From Vogesella sp. LIG4 (GTDB lineage Bacteria; Pseudomonadota; Gammaproteobacteria; Burkholderiales; Chromobacteriaceae): a stretch of 64,000 bases of DNA. Positions 48,193 to 57,304 of the stretch are shown piece after piece (position 1 is the first letter of the stretch; every line of letters begins with the position of its first letter). The notes under the pieces are model-generated. The model worked only from the letters and a program-made list of their open reading frames with translations. It made no database searches and had not been told where the DNA came from. The translations under genes and the position numbers were made by a program. The stretch covers positions 1,559,215-1,623,214 of the forward strand of contig NZ_LT607802.1 in assembly GCF_900090205.1 (NCBI RefSeq), read 5' to 3'.

Positions 48193-49779
48193 TCAGGCGC
48201 CCTGCATGCGGAACCAGCCCAGGTCGCGGTTCAGCTGCTGCGAGGCATCGGTGAGCTGCTGCATGGCCGGTGCCAGCTGCTGCATGCGCTGGAAGATTTC
48301 GCTGGCCAGCGACGACACTTCCTCGCCGTGGTCGAGGATGCTCTGGCTGGCGTTGCTCTGCTCGCCGCTGCTGGTGGCAATGTCTTCCAGCACGCGATGG
48401 ATGCCGGACATGGCCGCGTCCACGCCCTGCAGCGCCGCGCTCAGCGTTTCCTGCGCGCGGGTGCTGTCGCTGCTGGCGCTGCTGGCGGTGTCCATGGTGC
48501 CGCACAGTGCGGTGGTGGCGCCCTCCACCCGCAGCAGGGTGTCGAAGATGCGCGCGGTGGCGTCGGCGGTGCGCTCCGACAGCTTGCGCACCTCGTCGGC
48601 CACCACGGCGAAGCCGCGGCCCTGTTCGCCGGCGCGCGCCGCCTCGATGGCGGCGTTCAGTGCCAGCAGATTGGTCTGTTCGGCCACGTCGCGAATCATG
48701 GTGCTGATCTGCGCGATATCGCTGATCGAGGTTTTCAGCTGTTCGGTTTCCTTCACCGCGCCGTGGATGCGCTGCGACAGCGCCTGCAGGGTAGCGGTGG
48801 TGTCGTTCGCCAGCTGGCGGGCGTGGCTGGCCTGGTCATTGGCCTGCTGGCTGTCGGCCAGCGCCTGGGAAATGGCGCGGTCGATATTGGCGGATACACC
48901 GGCAATGGTCTGTGCCGACTGGCGGCTCTGCTCGCTCTGGCCGGCCTGCTGGCGGGTAATGCCGGTGACCTGGCTGGTCATCGCCAGCACTTCGTGCGCC
49001 TCGCGCTCGCTGGCAGCGGCGTTGCGGCTGACGCTGTGCAGCAGCTCGGCCAGCTTGTCGAGGAAGCGGTTGATGTGGCTGGCAGCCTGCGACAGCTCGT
49101 CCTGGCCATGTTGCGGCAGGCGGGTGGTGAGGTCGCCTTCGCCCAGGCGGTCCGCCGCGCGCTGCATGGCGGCAATCTGCTGCTTCAGGCGCCGCGCCAG
49201 CAGCACCTGCGACAGCACGACCACGATGCTGGCCAACAGCAGCGGCCCCAGCAGCCACAGCCCCAGGCGCAGCATGCGCTGCTGCATGTCGGCTTCGGCC
49301 TGCTGCTGTTGCTGGCGACCGGCCTGCAGCCGGCTGTCGATCTGCGCCACCAGCGGCACGATGCTCAGGTTGTAGGCTTGCTCGGGAATCGACAGCGCAT
49401 CCTGCGGCGCGCTTTCGGCGATTTTCAGCGCCGATTGCAGGTTGGTGTGGAAGCTTTGCCAGTGTTTGCCGGCGCTGGCGGCAAAGTTGCGGCCTTCGTC
49501 GGCCGGCAGCGCGCTGGCGATGGCCGGCAGCAGGCGGCCTACTTCACCGTTGATATTGGCGAGTTTGCCGGCGGTTTCCGGCAGCAGCGGGTCGGCGCGC
49601 GACAGCGACAGCACGTCGGCTTTAAGGGTTTGCAGATCGGAGGAGAGTTGTTGCTGCCGGCTGTAACCGGAGAATTCGCTGCGCAGCGCCAGCCATTGCT
49701 GGCCGCTGCTCAGTGCTACCGCCAGCAGGCAGCCCAGGGTAAGAACCACGGTGAGCCACAGGCGTTTTACTAGCGTCAT
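48193..49779 (-). CDS. Methyl-accepting chemotaxis protein
   Basis: 528 residues. First TM helix at ~5-24, periplasmic ligand domain of ~160 residues (Gln-rich helices), second [26 protein letters not shown] (~185-208), HAMP (~210-262, [12 protein letters not shown]), then the signalling coiled coil with tip [39 protein letters not shown]. It lacks a recognisable C-terminal CheR pentapeptide. Ligand unknown. Its upstream gap carries a TGTAA-N6-TTACA palindrome. Confidence 0.93.
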   Translation of the reverse strand: MTLVKRLWLTVVLTLGCLLAVALSSGQQWLALRSEFSGYSRQQQLSSDLQTLKADVLSLSRADPLLPETAGKLANINGEVGRLLPAIASALPADEGRNFAASAGKHWQSFHTNLQSALKIAESAPQDALSIPEQAYNLSIVPLVAQIDSRLQAGRQQQQQAEADMQQRMLRLGLWLLGPLLLASIVVVLSQVLLARRLKQQIAAMQRAADRLGEGDLTTRLPQHGQDELSQAASHINRFLDKLAELLHSVSRNAAASEREAHEVLAMTSQVTGITRQQAGQSEQSRQSAQTIAGVSANIDRAISQALADSQQANDQASHARQLANDTTATLQALSQRIHGAVKETEQLKTSISDIAQISTMIRDVAEQTNLLALNAAIEAARAGEQGRGFAVVADEVRKLSERTADATARIFDTLLRVEGATTALCGTMDTASSASSDSTRAQETLSAALQGVDAAMSGIHRVLEDIATSSGEQSNASQSILDHGEEVSSLASEIFQRMQQLAPAMQQLTDASQQLNRDLGWFRMQGA

Positions 49780-49812
49780 TGCTGCATTCCTTCATCGAGA
49801 AGCCGCAGTTTA

Positions 49813-49828
49813 TGTAAGGCACGTTACA
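49813..49828. promoter_or_regulatory. Candidate operator TGTAA-N6-TTACA upstream of the chemoreceptor
   Basis: A perfect 5-6-5 inverted repeat, 34 nt before the chemoreceptor ATG, followed by another TTACAT (49842-49847). The spacing is that of CRP/FNR-type sites. The regulator is not known. Confidence 0.4.
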
Positions 49829-49937
49829 TTACGATGACGTGTTACATGGCGGGGCAGGGCAGGCAGGCGGGGGCCGGCCTACCTTAAGCCGGATGCGTGA
49901 CGATCTGATGACGCCGGGCGGGAAGGTTGGCCGCAGC

Positions 49938-50483
49938 CTACTGCGCCAGGCTGGCCTTGTGCTTTTCCATCACCCGCACATAGTGTTCGGCGGAATACTT
50001 GAAGTAGGCCAGCTCGCCCTCGGTAAGCGGCCGCACCTGTTTTACCGGGTTGCCCAGGTACAGGTAGCCGGATTCCAGCCGCTTGCCCGGCGGCACCAGG
50101 CTGCCGGCGCCGATCAGCACGCGGTCTTCGATTACCGCGCGGTCCAGGATGATGCTGCCGATACCGATCAGCACCTCGTTGCCTATGGTGCAGCCGTGCA
50201 GGGTGACGTGGTGGCCGATGGTGACATCGCGGCCGATCACCAGCGGCGCGCCCAGCGGGTCGCTTTCCTTGCGGTGGCTCACGTGCAGCATGGCAAAATC
50301 CTGCACATTGCTGCCGGCGCCGATGCTGATGCTGTTCACGTCGCCACGCACCACCGCGCACGGCCACACCGACACATTGGCTGCCAGGCTGACCTCGCCG
50401 ATCACCACCGCGGCCGGGTCGATGTAGCAGGAGGAGTCGATCTGCGGCCGGTGGCCGTCGTAGCTGCGGATATTGCGATTCAC
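49938..50483 (-). CDS. Gamma-carbonic anhydrase-like hexapeptide-repeat protein
   Basis: 181 residues in left-handed beta-helix repeats (IDPAAVVIGEVSLAANVSVWPCAVVRGDVNSISIGAGSNVQDFAMLHV, then VTIGHHVTLHGCTIGNEVLIGIGSIILD). Histidines in LHVSH, GHH and TLHGC match the metal-ligand positions of YrdA/gamma-CA proteins. Catalytic activity is often absent in this subgroup. Divergent from prlC. Confidence 0.88.
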   Translation of the reverse strand: MNRNIRSYDGHRPQIDSSCYIDPAAVVIGEVSLAANVSVWPCAVVRGDVNSISIGAGSNVQDFAMLHVSHRKESDPLGAPLVIGRDVTIGHHVTLHGCTIGNEVLIGIGSIILDRAVIEDRVLIGAGSLVPPGKRLESGYLYLGNPVKQVRPLTEGELAYFKYSAEHYVRVMEKHKASLAQ

Positions 50484-50583
50484 CGAGTTGTCCTTATCTT
50501 GAAGAAATTACGCGTGCCATCATACCGCTCGCGCCCGCATGCCACATCGTCCGCGTACCACGCGGCTGCCACAGGAAACCGCC

Positions 50584-52629
50584 ATGAGCCAGACCAACCC
50601 GTTGCTCGACTTCTCCGACCTGCCCCGCTTCGACACCATCAAGCCGGAGCACATCACCCCGGCGCTGGACGTACTGCTGGCCGAGGCGCGCACCGCCATA
50701 GCCGCCGTCATCAAGCAGGGCGGCGACAGCTGGGAAGAGGTCTCCGAGCCGCTGTCCGACGCCACCGAACGCCTGTCGCGCGCCTGGGGCGTGGTAGGCC
50801 ACCTCAACGGCGTGATGGGCAATACCGACGGCCTGCGCGAGGCGTACAACGCCGAGATCCCGCGCATCTCCGCCTTCTTCACCGAGCTGGGGCAGAACCT
50901 GGAGCTGTTCGCCCGCTTCAAGGCCGTTGCGGCCAACCCTGCGTTTGCCGGCGCCAGCGCCGCGCGCAAGAAGGTGATCGAGAACGACCTGCGCGACTTC
51001 CGCCTGTCCGGCGCCGAGCTGCCGGATGAGCAGAAGGCGCGCTTTGCCGAGCTGTCCAGCCGCCTGGCCGAGCTGTCCAACCAGTTCTCGCAGCACGTGA
51101 TGGACGCCACCGACAGCTTCTCGCTGTACATCGAAGACGTGACCGAGCTGGCCGGCATTCCGGAAGACAGCCTGGCCATGTACGCGGCGCTGGCCGAGGC
51201 CGATGGCCAGCCGGGCAAATACAAGCTGGGCCTGCAATTCCCGCTGCTGTTCCCGGTGCTGCAATACGCCGACAACCGCGCACTGCGCGAAAAACTGTAC
51301 GAGGCCAACGCCAAGCGCGCCTCCGAATTCGGCCCCGCCGAGCAGGACAACGGCCCGCTGATCCGCGAGAAGCTGCAGTTGGCCGCAGAAGAAGCGCAGC
51401 TGCTGGGCTTTGCCAACTACGCCGAGCTGTCGCTGTACACCAAGATGGCGCAAAGCCCGCAGCAGGTTACCGACTTCCTGCGCGACCTGGCGCAGCGCGC
51501 CAAACCCTACGCGCTGCAGGATCGCGCCGAGCTGGAAGCCTTCGCCCGCGACGAACTGGGCCTGGCCGAGCTGCAGGCCTGGGACATCAGCTACGCCGCC
51601 GAAAAACTGCGCGTGGCGCGCTACGCCTTCTCCGAACACGAAGTGAAGCAGTACTTCCCCGAGCCCAAGGTACTGGCCGGCCTGTTCGGCGTGGTGGGCA
51701 AGCTGTACGGCGTGCGCTTTGCTGCGCGCAGCGTGGCTGCCTGGCACCCGGACGTGCGTTACTACGAAATCTTCCAGGGCGATGCGCTGCTGGGCGGCTT
51801 CTACCTCGACCTGTACGCCCGCGACGGCAAACGCCCCGGCGCCTGGATGGACGACGTGCGCGGCCGCCGCGTGAAAGACGGCCGGGTGCAGACCCCGGTG
51901 GCCTACCTGGTGTGCAACTTCAGCCGCCCGGTGGGCGACAAGCCGGCCTACTTCACCCACGATGAAGTCATCACCCTGTTCCACGAATGCGGCCACGGCT
52001 TGCACCACCTGCTCACCCGCGTGGACGAGCTGGGCGTGGCCGGCATCAGCGGCGTGGAATGGGACGCGGTGGAGCTGCCCAGCCAGTTCATGGAGAACTT
52101 CTGCTGGGAATGGGACGTGCTGCAGGGCATGACCGCCCACGCCGACAGCGGCCAGCCGCTGCCGCGCGATCTCTACGACAAGATGATCGCCGCCAAGAAC
52201 TTCCAGTCCGGCATGCAGATGGTGCGCCAGCTGGAGTTCTCGCTGTTCGACATGCTGCTCTACACCGCTGCCGACCCAGGCAGCATCGACTGGCTGGCGC
52301 TGCTGGAACAGGTGCGCGACGAGGTGGCGGTAAACCGCCCGCCGGCCTACAACCGCTTCCCCAACAGCTTCAGCCACATCTTCGGCGGCGGCTATGCAGC
52401 CGGCTACTACAGCTACAAGTGGGCGGAGGTGCTGTCCGCCGATGCCTACGCGGCGTTCGAGGAGGCCGGCGGCGCCAACCCGGTGGTGGGCCGCCAGTTC
52501 TGGGACGAAATCCTGGCAGTGGGCGGCAGCCGCCCGGCGCTGGAATCCTTCCGCGCCTTCCGCGGCCGCGACCCGCAGATCGACGCACTGCTGCGGCACA
52601 GCGGCATGAGCGAGCCGGCGGCGGGTTGA
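50584..52629 (+). CDS. prlC: Oligopeptidase A
   Basis: M3-family zinc metallopeptidase (681 aa) that degrades short peptides, including signal-peptide fragments, in the cytoplasm. Zinc motif TLFHECGHGLHHLL (HExxH, ~residue 463) with the downstream glutamate in SGVEWDAVELPSQFMEN. Start MSQTNPLLDFSDLPRFDTIKPEHI is the family N-terminus and follows CAGGAAA. Two dispersed 10-mers inside (50928, 51378). Confidence 0.96.
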   Translation: MSQTNPLLDFSDLPRFDTIKPEHITPALDVLLAEARTAIAAVIKQGGDSWEEVSEPLSDATERLSRAWGVVGHLNGVMGNTDGLREAYNAEIPRISAFFTELGQNLELFARFKAVAANPAFAGASAARKKVIENDLRDFRLSGAELPDEQKARFAELSSRLAELSNQFSQHVMDATDSFSLYIEDVTELAGIPEDSLAMYAALAEADGQPGKYKLGLQFPLLFPVLQYADNRALREKLYEANAKRASEFGPAEQDNGPLIREKLQLAAEEAQLLGFANYAELSLYTKMAQSPQQVTDFLRDLAQRAKPYALQDRAELEAFARDELGLAELQAWDISYAAEKLRVARYAFSEHEVKQYFPEPKVLAGLFGVVGKLYGVRFAARSVAAWHPDVRYYEIFQGDALLGGFYLDLYARDGKRPGAWMDDVRGRRVKDGRVQTPVAYLVCNFSRPVGDKPAYFTHDEVITLFHECGHGLHHLLTRVDELGVAGISGVEWDAVELPSQFMENFCWEWDVLQGMTAHADSGQPLPRDLYDKMIAAKNFQSGMQMVRQLEFSLFDMLLYTAADPGSIDWLALLEQVRDEVAVNRPPAYNRFPNSFSHIFGGGYAAGYYSYKWAEVLSADAYAAFEEAGGANPVVGRQFWDEILAVGGSRPALESFRAFRGRDPQIDALLRHSGMSEPAAG

Positions 52630-52645
52630 GCGCGGCTTAACGGCA

Positions 52646-52665
52646 TGCGGCCAACGTTGGCCGCA
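52646..52665. repeat. Inverted pair of the dispersed 10-mer after prlC
   Basis: TGCGGCCAACGTTGGCCGCA again, identical to the pair after tpx and 16 nt beyond the prlC stop. A conventional terminator follows. Confidence 0.9.
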
Positions 52666-52678
52666 GGGCAGTGTGAAC

Positions 52679-52711
52679 AAGGGCAAGCCTGTGACGGGCT
52701 TGCCCTTTTGT
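52679..52711 (+). terminator. Terminator after prlC
   Basis: AAGGGCAAGCC / GGCTTGCCCTT, 7-nt loop, TTTTG. Confidence 0.85.
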
Positions 52712-52806
52712 CATGCTGGCAAGATATGATTTGACGTTAAGGTGGCAAGGAGGCGCTTGCCATGCTGGCTGCAACATGGCCGGATTAATTTTTGCGGTGA
52801 GGTCAC

Positions 52807-53157
52807 ATGAACAAGGATCAAGCTTTTGCTGTGTTGAATGCCTCCTTCGCTTGTGGTTCTGATACTTGGGTTGCACCTGAGCATGATCGGGCTACATACA
52901 TTGCCAATAAATCACAGCAGCTTCTTGGCTGCGTTATTGATCCGGTGAAAGTTACGATTCAGGGAGAAATGTTCCACTATGGGGTACACGAAAAACTAAG
53001 CCAATCACAGCTTCGCGCCATTGCACATCAGGACGGGCGCTGGTTGATTTACTCACCTGACCAGGATGTTTTTGCTCTTGGGTTTGGCGAAAGTGCGACA
53101 AGACTGACAGTGCTAGGCTTTGCCAGCGGAGATGCATTGGCCGAATGGTTGGGTTGA
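52807..53157 (+). CDS. Hypothetical small soluble protein, possible immunity protein
   Basis: 116 residues starting MNKDQAFAVLNASFACGSD. I recognise no family. Base composition and codons (AAA, TCA, ATT, GTT) are clearly more AT-rich than neighbours, and it lies next to an Imm50-like gene, suggesting acquisition. ATG 52807 is preceded by GTGAGGTC. Size and composition suit an orphan immunity gene, but that is a guess. Confidence 0.6.
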   Translation: MNKDQAFAVLNASFACGSDTWVAPEHDRATYIANKSQQLLGCVIDPVKVTIQGEMFHYGVHEKLSQSQLRAIAHQDGRWLIYSPDQDVFALGFGESATRLTVLGFASGDALAEWLG

Positions 53158-53168
53158 GCAAGTAACAA

Positions 53169-53240
53169 GTAGCCCGGGTTAGTGCAGTGCACACGGGGAA
53201 ATACGTCTCGTGCATCCCGGATGCGCTGCGCTTATCTGGC
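53169..53240. repeat. Single GTAGCCCGGGTTAG-type intergenic repeat
   Basis: GTAGCCCGGGTTAGTGCAGT...CATCCCGGATGCGCTGCGC resembles the common proteobacterial palindromes around CCCGG. One copy here, between two lower-GC genes. Confidence 0.35.
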
Positions 53241-53281
53241 GAGCGGCTGTCCAGCAGTAGCAATTTTCTGATGGAGTTCCC

Positions 53282-53731
53282 ATGCAGGCATATGAGTTCA
53301 TCGAGGGGTACGAGCAGGTTGTTGCCCGGTTCGGGCAGTGGCCCAGTTTTCATGATGGGGAAGTGCTGCGCATTATTCTGGATCGGTCGCCTCGTTTGCC
53401 TGACGGGACGAGCATTCCGTCTGTCGAGATTCACCTTCGTGGCTGGATCATGGGACCAGAGCTTGCCGAGGATGGCCGCTATAAACTCCGCAACGACTCC
53501 GTTATTCACTTCCTGTTTGAAGGCATTTCGGAATTTGAGCTCGAAGGCTTCAATCAACAGAATGTGGTGACCTCGGTAAACCTCGCACTGAGCGATGGGC
53601 CGCATGGCAGCAATAACATCTTGCATGTCGAGTTTGAGCACTGCTACCAGTTTTGCTGCGCTTTCATTGCTCGGCGGGCCAGGGTTATGAGTATCCGTCC
53701 TTATTCCGAACCGCTCGCTGGTTTGGCCTGA
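53282..53731 (+). CDS. Imm50-like immunity protein
   Basis: 149 residues. The N-terminus (YEQVVARFGQWPSFHDGEVLRIILDR) carries the FG-WPSFHD-EVL pattern I associate with the Imm50 immunity family, which protects against polymorphic toxins. A beta-rich middle (IHLRGWIMGP, VIHFLFEGISEFELEGFNQQ) follows. No toxin gene is adjacent, so it would be an orphan. GC is lower than in flanking genes. Start MQAYEFIEGYE follows GGAG. Confidence 0.7.
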   Translation: MQAYEFIEGYEQVVARFGQWPSFHDGEVLRIILDRSPRLPDGTSIPSVEIHLRGWIMGPELAEDGRYKLRNDSVIHFLFEGISEFELEGFNQQNVVTSVNLALSDGPHGSNNILHVEFEHCYQFCCAFIARRARVMSIRPYSEPLAGLA

Positions 53732-53812
53732 GCATTGCAACGTCCAAGGTCCACCCTGCCGGGTAAAACGTTGGCCGCAAGCTGCTTCCACAACTTCCCG
53801 GATCGCCACCCG

Positions 53813-54154
53813 ATGCAGCACATTCTGTTCCTCTGCTCGCAAAACCGCCTGCGCAGCCCCACCGCCGAGCAGGTGTTTGCCTGCTATCCGGGCATTGCCT
53901 GCGATTCCGCCGGCCTGCATGAGTCGGCCGAGGTCTATCTGAGCCCGGAGCAATTGCTGTGGGCGGACATCGTCTTCGTGATGGAGAAGGCGCATCGCAG
54001 CAAGCTGTCGCGCAAGTTCCGGCGCTACCTGAATGGCAAGCGGGTGATCGTGCTGAACATTCCCGACAACTACGGCTATATGGATCCGGTGCTGGTGGAG
54101 TTGCTGCAGCGCAAGGTGGCGCCGTTTCTCAAACCGGCCAGCCCGACGGCGTGA
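53813..54154 (+). CDS. Low-molecular-weight tyrosine-phosphatase-like protein
   Basis: 113 residues. The P-loop CSQNRLRSPTAEQVF fits CX5R(S/T) of LMW protein tyrosine phosphatases but differs from the usual CxGNxCRS, placing it in the short COG4551-type subgroup. A downstream aspartate (IPDNYGYMDP) could be the general acid. Start MQHILFLCSQNR. A dispersed 10-mer (53770) lies in the leader. High GC returns here. Confidence 0.78.
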   Translation: MQHILFLCSQNRLRSPTAEQVFACYPGIACDSAGLHESAEVYLSPEQLLWADIVFVMEKAHRSKLSRKFRRYLNGKRVIVLNIPDNYGYMDPVLVELLQRKVAPFLKPASPTA

Positions 54155-54267
54155 TGGCGGGTCTTGGTCGCCACTGCTTGCGCGGTGAGGCTGCATATCA
54201 ACCTCGCTGCTATAACGAAGCTCCTTCGCCGGCCAGGCCGTGCCGGCAATCACTGCGAGACATCACC

Positions 54268-54693
54268 ATGAGCACGACTTTCCGTACCCGCCGCCAGTTT
54301 GCCGCCACCCCGGATGCGGTATTTGCCGCCATGGCCGATGCCGGGCGCATCGCCCGCTGGTGGGGGCCGGCGGGTTTCAGCAACCGCATTGCCGAATTCG
54401 ATTTCCGCCCCGGCGGGCGCTGGGTGTTCGAGATGATCGGGCCGGACGGCACGGTGTATCCCAACGAATCGGAATTCACGGTGATAGAGACCGGGCGCCG
54501 GCTGGTGTTGCGCCATGTCTGCCAGCCGCATTTCCAGCTGACCATCACCCTGCAGCCGGTGGATGGCGGCACGCTGCTGCTGTGGGAGCAGGCGTTCGAC
54601 GACGCGGCGGTGGCAGCGGCGCTGCAGCATATCGTGGAGCCGGCCAACGAGCAGAATCTGGACCGGCTGGCGGCGGAGCTGGCCACAGGCTGA
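54268..54693 (+). CDS. SRPBCC/AHSA1-domain protein
   Basis: 141 residues of START-like (AHSA1/CalC) fold: RRQFAATPDAVFAAMADAGRIARWWGPAGFSNRIAEFDFRPGGRWVFEMIGPDG is the family pattern. Binds a hydrophobic ligand in other members; role unknown. Start MSTTFRTRRQF follows GAGACATCACC. Confidence 0.88.
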   Translation: MSTTFRTRRQFAATPDAVFAAMADAGRIARWWGPAGFSNRIAEFDFRPGGRWVFEMIGPDGTVYPNESEFTVIETGRRLVLRHVCQPHFQLTITLQPVDGGTLLLWEQAFDDAAVAAALQHIVEPANEQNLDRLAAELATG

Positions 54694-54838
54694 AGCCATG
54701 CCGCAACGGCCCTGATATTGCCTGGGCCGGGCCTGGCAACAATTTATGCCGCTGGCGCGGAACCATTGCCGCGGTCGGTGTTCAGACACATGTCTGTAGC
54801 ATGTCGCATGCTTCAAGGCAGCAAGCGAACTGACTGTG

Positions 54839-54867
54839 CCCCCGCTCATGCGGGGGTCTTTTTTTGC
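54839..54867 (+). terminator. Terminator after the SRPBCC gene
   Basis: CCCCCGC / GCGGGGG around TCAT, then TCTTTTTTT. The 145 nt between gene and stem hold no recognisable gene. Confidence 0.85.
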
Positions 54868-54878
54868 CTGCGCCAAAT

Positions 54879-54905
54879 GAAAAAAGCCGCGAGCAAGTCG
54901 CGGCA
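54879..54905 (-). terminator. Terminator of the LysE-family gene
   Basis: Leftward GCCGCGA / TCGCGGC with a 5-nt loop and a six-T run. Confidence 0.82.
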
Positions 54906-54939
54906 AAGGAGAGCCGGCGCCACTGGCGCAAGCAAGCAA

Positions 54940-55560
54940 TCAGCGTTGTACGGCGGCCAGCATCAGACCGGCAATCATGAACAGGCCGCCGGACGTGCGC
55001 GAGAAGCGCTTCAGGCGCTGGCCGTGGGCCAGCCATTCGCCCAGGCGGCCACCGGCAGCCGCCAGCAGCACGGCAATCACCAGGTCGGCCACTACCCAGG
55101 TGGCGGCCATGACCAGGTACTGCGGCCACAGGCTGTGGCTGGGGTCCAGAAAGCGCGGCAGCAGCGCGGAGAAGAAGATGGTGTCTTCCGGGTTGCTCAC
55201 CGCGAGCAAAAAGGCGGGGCGGAAGCCGCTCCACAGCCGGGAGGCGGGGCCGCCATCGGCGGCGCCATCCAGCTTGAACGGCTTGCGCCACAGGGTAATG
55301 CCCAGCCACACCAGGTAGCCGGCGCCCAAAAGCTTCACTACCTTGAAGGCGGTGGGCGAGGTGAACAGCAGCGCGGTGATGCCCAGCGCCGACAGCGCCA
55401 TCAGCAGCAGCGCACCGGCGGAAAAGCCCAGCGCATTGGGGATGCCGCCGCGTGCGCCATGTTGCGCGCCGTGCGACAGGGTAAGCAGCGGGCCCGGGCC
55501 GGGCGCCGCCATCAGCATAACGATGGTGCCAAGATAGAGAATCCAGTTACTGAACGACAT
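54940..55560 (-). CDS. LysE/RhtB-family amino-acid exporter
   Basis: 206 residues with six helices. MLMAAPGPGPLLTLSHGAQHGARGGIPNALGFSAGAL (first loop) and GAGYLVWLGITLWR are typical of RhtB/LeuE exporters. Substrate unknown. Start MSFSNWILYLG at 55560; the longer frame lacks support. Confidence 0.9.
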   Translation of the reverse strand: MSFSNWILYLGTIVMLMAAPGPGPLLTLSHGAQHGARGGIPNALGFSAGALLLMALSALGITALLFTSPTAFKVVKLLGAGYLVWLGITLWRKPFKLDGAADGGPASRLWSGFRPAFLLAVSNPEDTIFFSALLPRFLDPSHSLWPQYLVMAATWVVADLVIAVLLAAAGGRLGEWLAHGQRLKRFSRTSGGLFMIAGLMLAAVQR

Positions 55561-56158
55561 GATGCGAGTCCTTGGCGCCACGGCGCGGGGGCCGTGAACG
55601 CGGTTTCCTGCCCGTCCGCGGGCGGGCCGTGCTTGCGGCCAGGGGGCGGAGGGCATGTGTGGCCTGCGGCAGGGCGCGGTGGCGCCGGACGCAGGCAGAT
55701 ATTGCCGAGCGCGCGGGTAGCGGCTCAGGCGCTATTCAATGGGGAAACGGGCAGGAAACGACGCTAACGCGGCGGTTTGGACTGCAGGTCAGGCTGGGCG
55801 GCCGGATGCTGGCGATGAGCTTGCGGCTTGGCGGGGGAGCGTACGGAGAAGTCGACGGCCAACGGGGCCAGGCGACGCTGATGCGGGTTCTTGGTAGGGC
55901 ACTCGTTGAGAGCCTGATTGGCCGGATGGCGCGAATGACGAGAGAACAATTGGAACTTCCGGTTACGAAGATGTGGCCATTCTAGGGGGCCTCGGTGGGG
56001 CTTGGCAAGCTTGGTGTTTATTTTGTTAGACGCTGCACTGCAATAACTGGCTGATTTTTGGCCGTGATGCCGCTGCAGGTGTTTGGAATTTTAGCCGCGT
56101 TGTCAGCCTGCGCCGGCCGCGCTAAGGTGACGCCCTGCAATCTGAACCGGAGCACCCC
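55561..56158. other. 598-nt gap upstream of xthA, no gene supported
   Basis: The frames that cross it are Arg/Gly-rich and have no recognisable motif. The right end (56010-56060) becomes AT-richer (GTTTATTTTGTTAGAC), probably promoter of xthA. No dispersed 10-mer or terminator was found. Confidence 0.5.
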
Positions 56159-56929
56159 ATGCAACTTGCCACCTGGAACGTCAATTCGCTGAAAGTGCGC
56201 CTGCCGCACGTGCTGCAGTGGCTGGCGGAAAACCCCGTAGACGTGCTGTGCCTGCAGGAGCTGAAGCTCGACCAGCCGGCGTTTCCGCAGGCCGAAATCG
56301 AGGCGGCGGGCTACCAGGCGGCATGGCTGGGGCAGAAGACCTATAACGGCGTGGCCATCCTGGTGAAGAACGGCTGCAGCATGAGCGACGTGGTCAGCGG
56401 CATCCCCGATTACGACGACGAGCAACGCCGGGTGATCGCCGCCACCGTGGACGGTGTGCGGGTGATCTGCGCCTACTTCGTCAACGGCGAGGCGGTGGAT
56501 TCGCCCAAGTACCAGTACAAGCTGCAGTGGCTGGCGAACATGGAGCGCTATGTGGCCGCCGAGTTGGCCGCACACCGGGATTTTGCGCTGCTGGGCGACT
56601 ACAACATCGCACCGGAAGACATCGACGTATACGACCCGGAAGGCTGGCACGAGCAGGTGCTGTGCACCACGCCGGAGCGCGATGCCTTCCGCCGCCTGAT
56701 CGGCATGGGCCTCACCGACAGCTTCCGCCACTTCAACCTGGAGCCGAAGATGTACAGCTGGTGGGATTACCGCGCCATGATGTTCCGCCGCAATATGGGC
56801 GTGCGCATCGACCATATCCTGATCAGCGACAGCCTGAAGGCGCGCGCCAGCGGCTGCGTTATCGACAAGGCCCCGCGCAAGTGGGAACGCCCGTCCGACC
56901 ACACCCCGGTAGTACTCACCCTCGGCTGA
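56159..56929 (+). CDS. xth: Exodeoxyribonuclease III
   Basis: 256-residue EEP-family nuclease: ATWNVNSLKVRLPHVLQWL, LCLQELKLDQPAFP (catalytic Glu), DYNIAPEDIDVYDP, and SDHTPVVLTL (catalytic His) are present. Acts as AP endonuclease and 3'-5' exonuclease in base-excision repair. One dispersed 10-mer (56563, codons GAG-TTG-GCC-GCA). Followed by the isomerase gene after 15 nt. Confidence 0.95.
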   Translation: MQLATWNVNSLKVRLPHVLQWLAENPVDVLCLQELKLDQPAFPQAEIEAAGYQAAWLGQKTYNGVAILVKNGCSMSDVVSGIPDYDDEQRRVIAATVDGVRVICAYFVNGEAVDSPKYQYKLQWLANMERYVAAELAAHRDFALLGDYNIAPEDIDVYDPEGWHEQVLCTTPERDAFRRLIGMGLTDSFRHFNLEPKMYSWWDYRAMMFRRNMGVRIDHILISDSLKARASGCVIDKAPRKWERPSDHTPVVLTLG

Positions 56930-56944
56930 CACAAGGATTCCACC

Positions 56945-57304
56945 ATGCCGCATCTCACTGTTGAATATTCCGCCAACCTGCAGCAACTGCCGGCACCGCA
57001 GCTGCTGCAGCGCCTGAATGACGTACTGCTGCAAAGCGGCCAGTTTGCCGGCCCGGACATCAAGAGCCGCGCGCTGCCGCTGCCGGTGTTCCTGGTGGGC
57101 GACGAGCCGGCAGGCCATGCCTTTGTGCATGTGAAGCTGGCGCTGCTGTCCGGCCGCCCGCCGGAGGTGAAGAAGATGCTGTCGCAGCAGCTGCTGGACG
57201 CGTTGCAGAGCGTGTGCGACTGGCCGGCGGAGCTGGCGGTGCAGCTGTGCGTGGAGCTGATGGATATCGATCGCGCCGGCTACAGCAAGACGGTGATGGA
57301 ATGA
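56945..57304 (+). CDS. 5-carboxymethyl-2-hydroxymuconate isomerase-like protein
   Basis: 119-residue tautomerase-superfamily protein with N-terminal catalytic proline (after Met: PHLTVEYSANL). In the homoprotocatechuate pathway HpaF/CHMI isomerises a ring-cleavage product, but no other hpa gene is here. The stop overlaps the RNase T2 start by ATGA. Confidence 0.85.
   Translation: MPHLTVEYSANLQQLPAPQLLQRLNDVLLQSGQFAGPDIKSRALPLPVFLVGDEPAGHAFVHVKLALLSGRPPEVKKMLSQQLLDALQSVCDWPAELAVQLCVELMDIDRAGYSKTVME

Noticed and set aside
55572..55985. 137-codon frame in the gap before xthA
   Set aside because: Arg/Gly-rich with no recognisable motif or ribosome site; treated as non-coding.
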